Of a DNA stretch of 9,082 bases, positions 6,801 to 9,082 are shown one piece after another. The stretch covers positions 1-9,082 of the forward strand of contig JAUUZS010000133.1 of NCBI GenBank assembly GCA_030589835.1. The letters run 5' to 3'. The position numbers were made by a program, and so were the translations under genes. Position 1 is the stretch's first letter. Each line of letters begins with the position of its first letter. The notes below the pieces were generated by a model. That model was given only the letters and a program-made list of their open reading frames with translations. It was not told where the DNA came from and made no database searches. Source of the stretch: Cyclobacteriaceae bacterium (lineage in GTDB: Bacteria; Bacteroidota; Bacteroidia; Cytophagales; Cyclobacteriaceae).

Positions 6801-7868
6801 GATTTGTATAAAGTAAGGTGGGAGGAAGAATTAGAAGATAATACCGATCCATCTCTGGAGGTCGATTCATTACTGGATCTTGCCGGCCAATATTTAATGC
6901 AAGTGCAGCTCAGAGGTCATTACAGAAGCCAATCTTTAGACTTAATTGATTTTTCGAATCAGCATTTTTACAAAGGGAATCTGACACTCTTGCCAGAAAA
7001 AAATATTCTCGACAATGGCTCACCGGCAATTGAATACATCAGGGTTGATGGACGCTGGATCAAACAGATCAATGAAGACGAAGCAGATAAGGTGGTAGAA
7101 ATCGTTGAAAAACTGGCGCACTCCAACCAGAAAAAAAGTATTGGGATTGTATGTTTCAATGCAAGACAACAGGATCATATCATGGACAAACTCGAACACA
7201 AGTCCGTAGATAATGGATTCGTAATACCGGACACCCTTTTTATTAAAAATATTGAAAATGTGCAGGGAGACGAGAGAGACATTATTATTTTTTCTATTGG
7301 TTATGCCCCGGACGAAAAAGGGCATATGAACCATCATTTTGGAAGTCTTAATGTGCAAAAGGGAGAAAACAGGCTTAATGTAGCAATTACCCGCGCCAAA
7401 GAAAAAATCATTATTGTAACCAGTATTTTACCACAGCAACTAAAAGTTGATGGTACGAAGAACGACGGCCCCAAACTTCTCAAAAAATATTTGCACTATG
7501 CCATGGAAGTTTCAAAAGGTGAATTTGTTCCTGTGTTAAAAGAAAACAAATCCCACAGTATTAATTGGTATCTCAAACATAAAATTAAGGCCATGGAATT
7601 GGATCCTAGCCTTGATTTTGAAATAGTGGAAGAAATGCCTTTTGCTGATTTGACAGTAAAGTCAAGGGGCCATTATTTAGGATTGATCATGACAGACGAT
7701 GATCTGTACCATCAAAGCATTTCGGTTAAAGATATGCATATATATACGCCCTTTACGCTCGCTGCCAAGAACTGGAAATATATGGGTATTTTCAGCCGCG
7801 AATATTGGCATAATAAGGAAACGATAAGAGAGCGACTGCTGAAATTTTCTCCGGCAAAAGAGTGGTAA
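3822..7868 (+). CDS. Giant superfamily 1 helicase with DUF4011-like N-terminus and degenerate nuclease-like C-terminus
   Basis: This 1348-residue ATP-driven SF1 helicase is of the Upf1/Dna2-like (AAA_11/AAA_12) branch. Residues 1-300 resemble DUF4011: LQSYLRRLTNLSANNKSLLL near the start, WPFIKGKF and VRCPLLFFPVEL at 103-127, then LGIFPQ at 235-240. The helicase motifs are a Q-motif-like LDAFQENAI (301-309), Walker A GPPGTGKS (322-329), motif Ia (346-362), Walker B DLVIFDEASQ (956-965), motif III SGDKMQLSP (984-992) and motif IV RGHYRSQ (1031-1037). Motifs V and VI are VQGDERD (1147-1153) and NVAITRAKEK (1186-1195). All catalytic residues look intact. The 550 residues between Ia and II are charged and helical, probably 1B plus coiled-coil insertions. 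The tail (1265-1345) follows a Vsr/MTES-like nuclease pattern but lacks its acidic E-x-D. It is probably cytoplasmic and works with the HhH protein encoded just upstream. A role in defence or DNA repair is inference. Confidence 0.9.
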   Translation: MKHILQSYLRRLTNLSANNKSLLLLRLISGQFIDLHEFHFLIKKSSFEIIDNLIGRKSKTTICSLADSRDEDSNLMSRKLKRLLRTEKYIFDERGSKDLYVGWPFIKGKFSDGTLVRCPLLFFPVELIQDDNQWHLILRKDVNVTFNKSFLLAYSYYNEIKISEEFIEQTLDELEKDSTIFRTNIYKILKDSPVEINFNQETFIDELISFQEYQKAAYDKKEQNGVIKLYPEAVLGIFPQAGSYLVPDYQHLLEEDQYEDIEQFFASRSKEDQIDADKHSADYFHYLNKVKEENTFTPFKLDAFQENAIKAVKKGNSLVVQGPPGTGKSQLICNLISDFMARGKRVLVVCQKRAALDVVHERLASGDISGFAALVHDFKNDRKAIFSQINDQIESLYDYRIKNGSLDTIQLERNFLQSSRKIDQITEEFEEFKEVLFDENEAGVSVKELYLNSDRNGPVINIKQEYRNFTYRKIASYENKLKLYIAYYKKFNKEGYTWSNRKRFSGYGIEDLNKMKAILNEIPIYQEEISGKIEKLLGSGMDLKVAEKVYDGRENLKEMLRQLKDDNTFRMFQYKVKSRDITPESLPDLLKLSSMRRALMGCFQDSGPEISLDNKKLGTFQEALQKKMHARKNILLRIKWFLFSKDKAWINKVLTLNHLRKTGKDYRKLEKMVDLRLNLEHNITKLKSIKWILEVPDFYLKDVFEKWFQVEKAAVISYLIFDSFRNFKEYFNPLFLSREQFSEKVNQLYEVVIGIPSMMIQWKAYFRDARIEMILVDSRLKEKMTSSLTDDFDSLCDFDNLKSELNESERAVIDKLLDQSDVTDEKEILELFHNSLRLAWIDHIETKYPILRSINSLKFGRMQQDLQDAVKEKLKMSKDITLLKAREQTYENVEFNRLNNMITYRNLAHQLTKKRQIWPIRKLIQHFENEIFDLVPCWMASPEAVSAIFPMEKIFDLVIFDEASQCFSEQGIPAMYRGKQIVISGDKMQLSPFDLYKVRWEEELEDNTDPSLEVDSLLDLAGQYLMQVQLRGHYRSQSLDLIDFSNQHFYKGNLTLLPEKNILDNGSPAIEYIRVDGRWIKQINEDEADKVVEIVEKLAHSNQKKSIGIVCFNARQQDHIMDKLEHKSVDNGFVIPDTLFIKNIENVQGDERDIIIFSIGYAPDEKGHMNHHFGSLNVQKGENRLNVAITRAKEKIIIVTSILPQQLKVDGTKNDGPKLLKKYLHYAMEVSKGEFVPVLKENKSHSINWYLKHKIKAMELDPSLDFEIVEEMPFADLTVKSRGHYLGLIMTDDDLYHQSISVKDMHIYTPFTLAAKNWKYMGIFSREYWHNKETIRERLLKFSPAKEW

Positions 7869-8072
7869 ACTGAATTTATCAACATTTAACACTTCCACTA
7901 AATAACGTGAGTTCGATACAAGATTTACATGTTCAATTACGTAAATAGGGCGCAAAAAAAAACGCCAGCCTGCCGGGTATTTCATCAGAGAATACACCAA
8001 AGATGCCCGAAGTTGGTTTTCTATGGTTTGATGCCATTTTCAATAATAAATCCTAAGCTTTATTGGAAGCTT
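7869..8072. other. Convergent intergenic region between the helicase and gldH
   Basis: Two transcription units meet tail to tail here, so terminators are expected, and two weak candidates are listed separately. The only open plus-strand frame (7929-8114) runs into gldH on the other strand and resembles nothing. Confidence 0.6.
7954..7976 (-). terminator. Possible intrinsic terminator for the ricT-gldH unit
   Basis: Read on the minus strand, CCGG-CAGG-CTGG (7976-7965) can form a 4-bp stem with one G-T pair, followed by CG and nine T residues (7962-7954), about 100 nt after the gldH stop. The U-run is good and the stem is poor. GGCG/CGCC at 7949-7952 and 7963-7966 could compete by pairing around the A9 tract. 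Confidence 0.3.
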
Positions 8073-8080
8073 TTATTTTT
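8055..8080 (+). terminator. Possible intrinsic terminator for the helicase unit
   Basis: AAGCTT at 8055-8060 and AAGCTT at 8067-8072 can pair around a 6-nt loop and are followed by TTATTTTT on the plus strand. The stem is short and AT-rich, and the T-run overlaps the last codons of gldH on the other strand. It is a plausible but weak stop signal for rightward transcription. Confidence 0.3.
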
Positions 8081-8552
8081 CCTCATCAAATTCAACCCTA
8101 AGTCCGACCGATAGAATTTCTGACAGGCTATCTGGTCTCATGAATTGATCAATTCTAAGTTTGTAGTTTCCTTTATCTTCAAAGGTATAATTCTCAAGAA
8201 AAACTTTCTCAATATCATAAATGTCCCCTAATCCAGATCCGTATGGAATACCGGTAATAGCATTGAAAAGCTGAATGTTTTTCAGGTCTTTTGATAGCAG
8301 CCTGCCTGTGGAATCTTCAAGATAATACTGCAGGTAGATATTTTGATATTTGTATTTTGCAGTACTCCTAACACTAAAAAGAAGGTTATACTTTTTATCC
8401 GTATTATCGATCTCAAAGTAAAATTCAGCAGGACTATTAATGGCCCACAATTTATCTGTAAAATCTTTTTTTCCTTCAAAAACCCTTTTGCTGTCACAGT
8501 TGGACACGAAGAAAAATAGAGCCGGGAGAATCCAGGGAGGTAATCCTTTCAT
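8073..8552 (-). CDS. gldH: Gliding motility lipoprotein GldH
   Basis: This 159-residue protein opens with a lipoprotein signal: a hydrophobic stretch at residues 7-17 ending in VSNC, with the lipidated cysteine at residue 19. CDSKRVF follows directly, the hallmark N-terminus of mature GldH. The rest is a predicted beta-rich domain with the features of the family (AEFYFEIDNTDKKYNLLFSV at about 42-61, then a YLQYYLEDSTGR strand pair), and the length is typical. GldH is anchored in the cell envelope. In Flavobacterium johnsoniae it is needed for gliding, a process tied to the type IX secretion machinery, though its exact job is unknown. The ATG at 8552 lies 1 nt after the ricT stop, with AAAGGATC upstream as a possible ribosome site, so the two genes form an operon. 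In many relatives a penicillin-binding protein gene follows gldH; here it does not. Confidence 0.87.
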   Translation of the reverse strand: MKGLPPWILPALFFFVSNCDSKRVFEGKKDFTDKLWAINSPAEFYFEIDNTDKKYNLLFSVRSTAKYKYQNIYLQYYLEDSTGRLLSKDLKNIQLFNAITGIPYGSGLGDIYDIEKVFLENYTFEDKGNYKLRIDQFMRPDSLSEILSVGLRVEFDEEK

Positions 8553-8553
8553 A

Positions 8554-9082
8554 TTATTGATCCTTTTTATTGCTCTGATTTTTATTTCTATTTCTGTTCC
8601 TATTTCTATTCCTGTTTCTGTTCTTTTTTTTCTTATTCGTTGTTGATTGATTTTTGAATTTTTTATCCAGTCTTTCCAAATCGCTGTTTAGCGCTTCTGA
8701 AGCTTCGTCTTTAAGATCGATGTTATCCTCTTTTAATGTAGCAGGTCTTTTGCCGGACTCATTCAGTATAATTACCTCTTTGACACGCTGAGCTGAAATG
8801 GAAATCCATGCATTTTCTTTTTCATAACCAAACCACATCATCTTTTTGAAAATATCTGTTTTCTGAAGTCTTGCCTCCCCTTTGCTGGTCAGCAGTGGTG
8901 TTTTTACCTCAGGGATATCTTTTAGCGCATCCATATAGGTATCCAACTCATAGTTGAGGCAACATTTTAACCTTCCGCACTGACCCGATAGTTTGCTTGG
9001 GTTTAAGGATAAATTTTGATAGCGTGCTGATGTGGTGGTAACGCTTTTAAATTCTGTTAACCAGGTAGAACAGCATAATTCT
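8554..9082 (-). CDS. ricT: RicT/PSP1-domain iron-sulfur protein, 5' end outside the window
   Basis: Only the C-terminal 175 residues are present; the frame is open to the window edge (last full codon 9079-9081). They begin with ELCCSTWLTEF, followed by SARYQNLSLNPSKLSGQCGR and LKCCLNYE. This is the conserved cysteine-rich core of the PSP1 C-terminal domain found in RicT (YaaT). In Bacillus subtilis, RicT joins RicA and RicF in an Fe-S complex that affects RNase Y and RNA processing; in Bacteroidota the partners are unclear. The visible cysteine pairs (CC, CGRLKCC) fit cluster binding. After the domain, at about 8670, comes a charged linker and a very basic tail with six Asn-Arg units and a closing NKNQSNKKDQ. 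gldH follows 1 nt downstream. The TTG at 8946 is internal to the conserved domain and is not the start. Confidence 0.92.
   Translation of the reverse strand, partial: ELCCSTWLTEFKSVTTTSARYQNLSLNPSKLSGQCGRLKCCLNYELDTYMDALKDIPEVKTPLLTSKGEARLQKTDIFKKMMWFGYEKENAWISISAQRVKEVIILNESGKRPATLKEDNIDLKDEASEALNSDLERLDKKFKNQSTTNKKKKNRNRNRNRNRNRNKNQSNKKDQ
8587..8622 (-). repeat. Hexanucleotide repeat coding for Asn-Arg units in the RicT tail
   Basis: On the minus strand, six AAY-AGR units encode (Asn-Arg)6, preceded by four Lys codons and followed by Asn-Lys-Asn-Gln. Both AAC/AAT and AGA/AGG codons are used, so the DNA repeat is imperfect while the protein repeat is perfect. The array could change length by slippage without leaving frame. 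Confidence 0.85.

Noticed and set aside
4680..7358. Several minus-strand frames of 63-123 codons inside the helicase gene
   Set aside because: They are shadows of a gene with a full set of helicase motifs in the right order.
3822..7868. Helicase as a Mokosh-type or PLD-nuclease defence protein
   Set aside because: I see no HxK (phospholipase D-like) motif at the C-terminus; the tail fits a Vsr/MTES-like pattern better.
8440..8646. Plus-strand frame with a Ser-Ile-Val-Pro repeat
   Set aside because: It is the reverse reading of the Asn-Arg repeat tail of RicT and the gldH signal peptide.
1..9082. CRISPR array, tRNA or rRNA genes, integrase or intact transposase
   Set aside because: I saw no regularly spaced long repeats, cloverleaf sequence, conserved rRNA segment or recombinase motif on either strand.

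Overview
The window looks like chromosomal DNA from a gliding-lineage member of the Bacteroidota (Cytophagia/Sphingobacteriia/Flavobacteriia type). The DNA is AT-rich, Shine-Dalgarno sequences are weak, and two genes start at TTG. At the right end, a RicT (PSP1-domain) gene sits next to gldH, a gliding lipoprotein gene known only from this phylum. No rRNA, tRNA, CRISPR array, integrase or intact transposase is visible.

Layout: (1) 1-581 has no convincing gene but carries short repeats: a TTCGGTC-type tandem, an 8-bp palindrome hairpin, a 6-bp hairpin and a repeated pair of short words. (2) 582-1406 holds an intact UPF0158-family gene and, overlapping its stop codon, a decayed second gene broken by one frameshift and one nonsense codon. 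(3) 1504-2623 is a two-gene unit: an ECF-type sigma factor with a TTG start, then, after a 1-nt gap, a four-helix membrane protein that is probably its partner. (4) 2624-2947 is an intergenic gap with a perfect 13-bp inverted repeat 154 bp across and a possible promoter. (5) 2948-7868 is a two-gene unit: a membrane-anchored protein with three ComEA-like helix-hairpin-helix repeats, then a 1348-residue superfamily 1 helicase. The helicase has a DUF4011-like N-terminus and a C-terminal tail that resembles a Vsr/MTES-type nuclease whose active site seems lost. (6) 7869-8072 is a convergent gap with weak terminator candidates. (7) 8073-9082 on the minus strand is ricT (5' end outside the window) followed after 1 nt by gldH.

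The genes form four transcription groups. The sigma factor and membrane protein plausibly form one envelope-linked regulatory switch. The HhH protein and giant helicase plausibly form a DNA-processing pair at the inner membrane. That pair is the best candidate for an undescribed system, because helicases of this architecture are common in defence islands, but no function can be proved from the sequence alone. ricT-gldH is an ordinary housekeeping/gliding pair whose RicT has an unusual basic Asn-Arg repeat tail.
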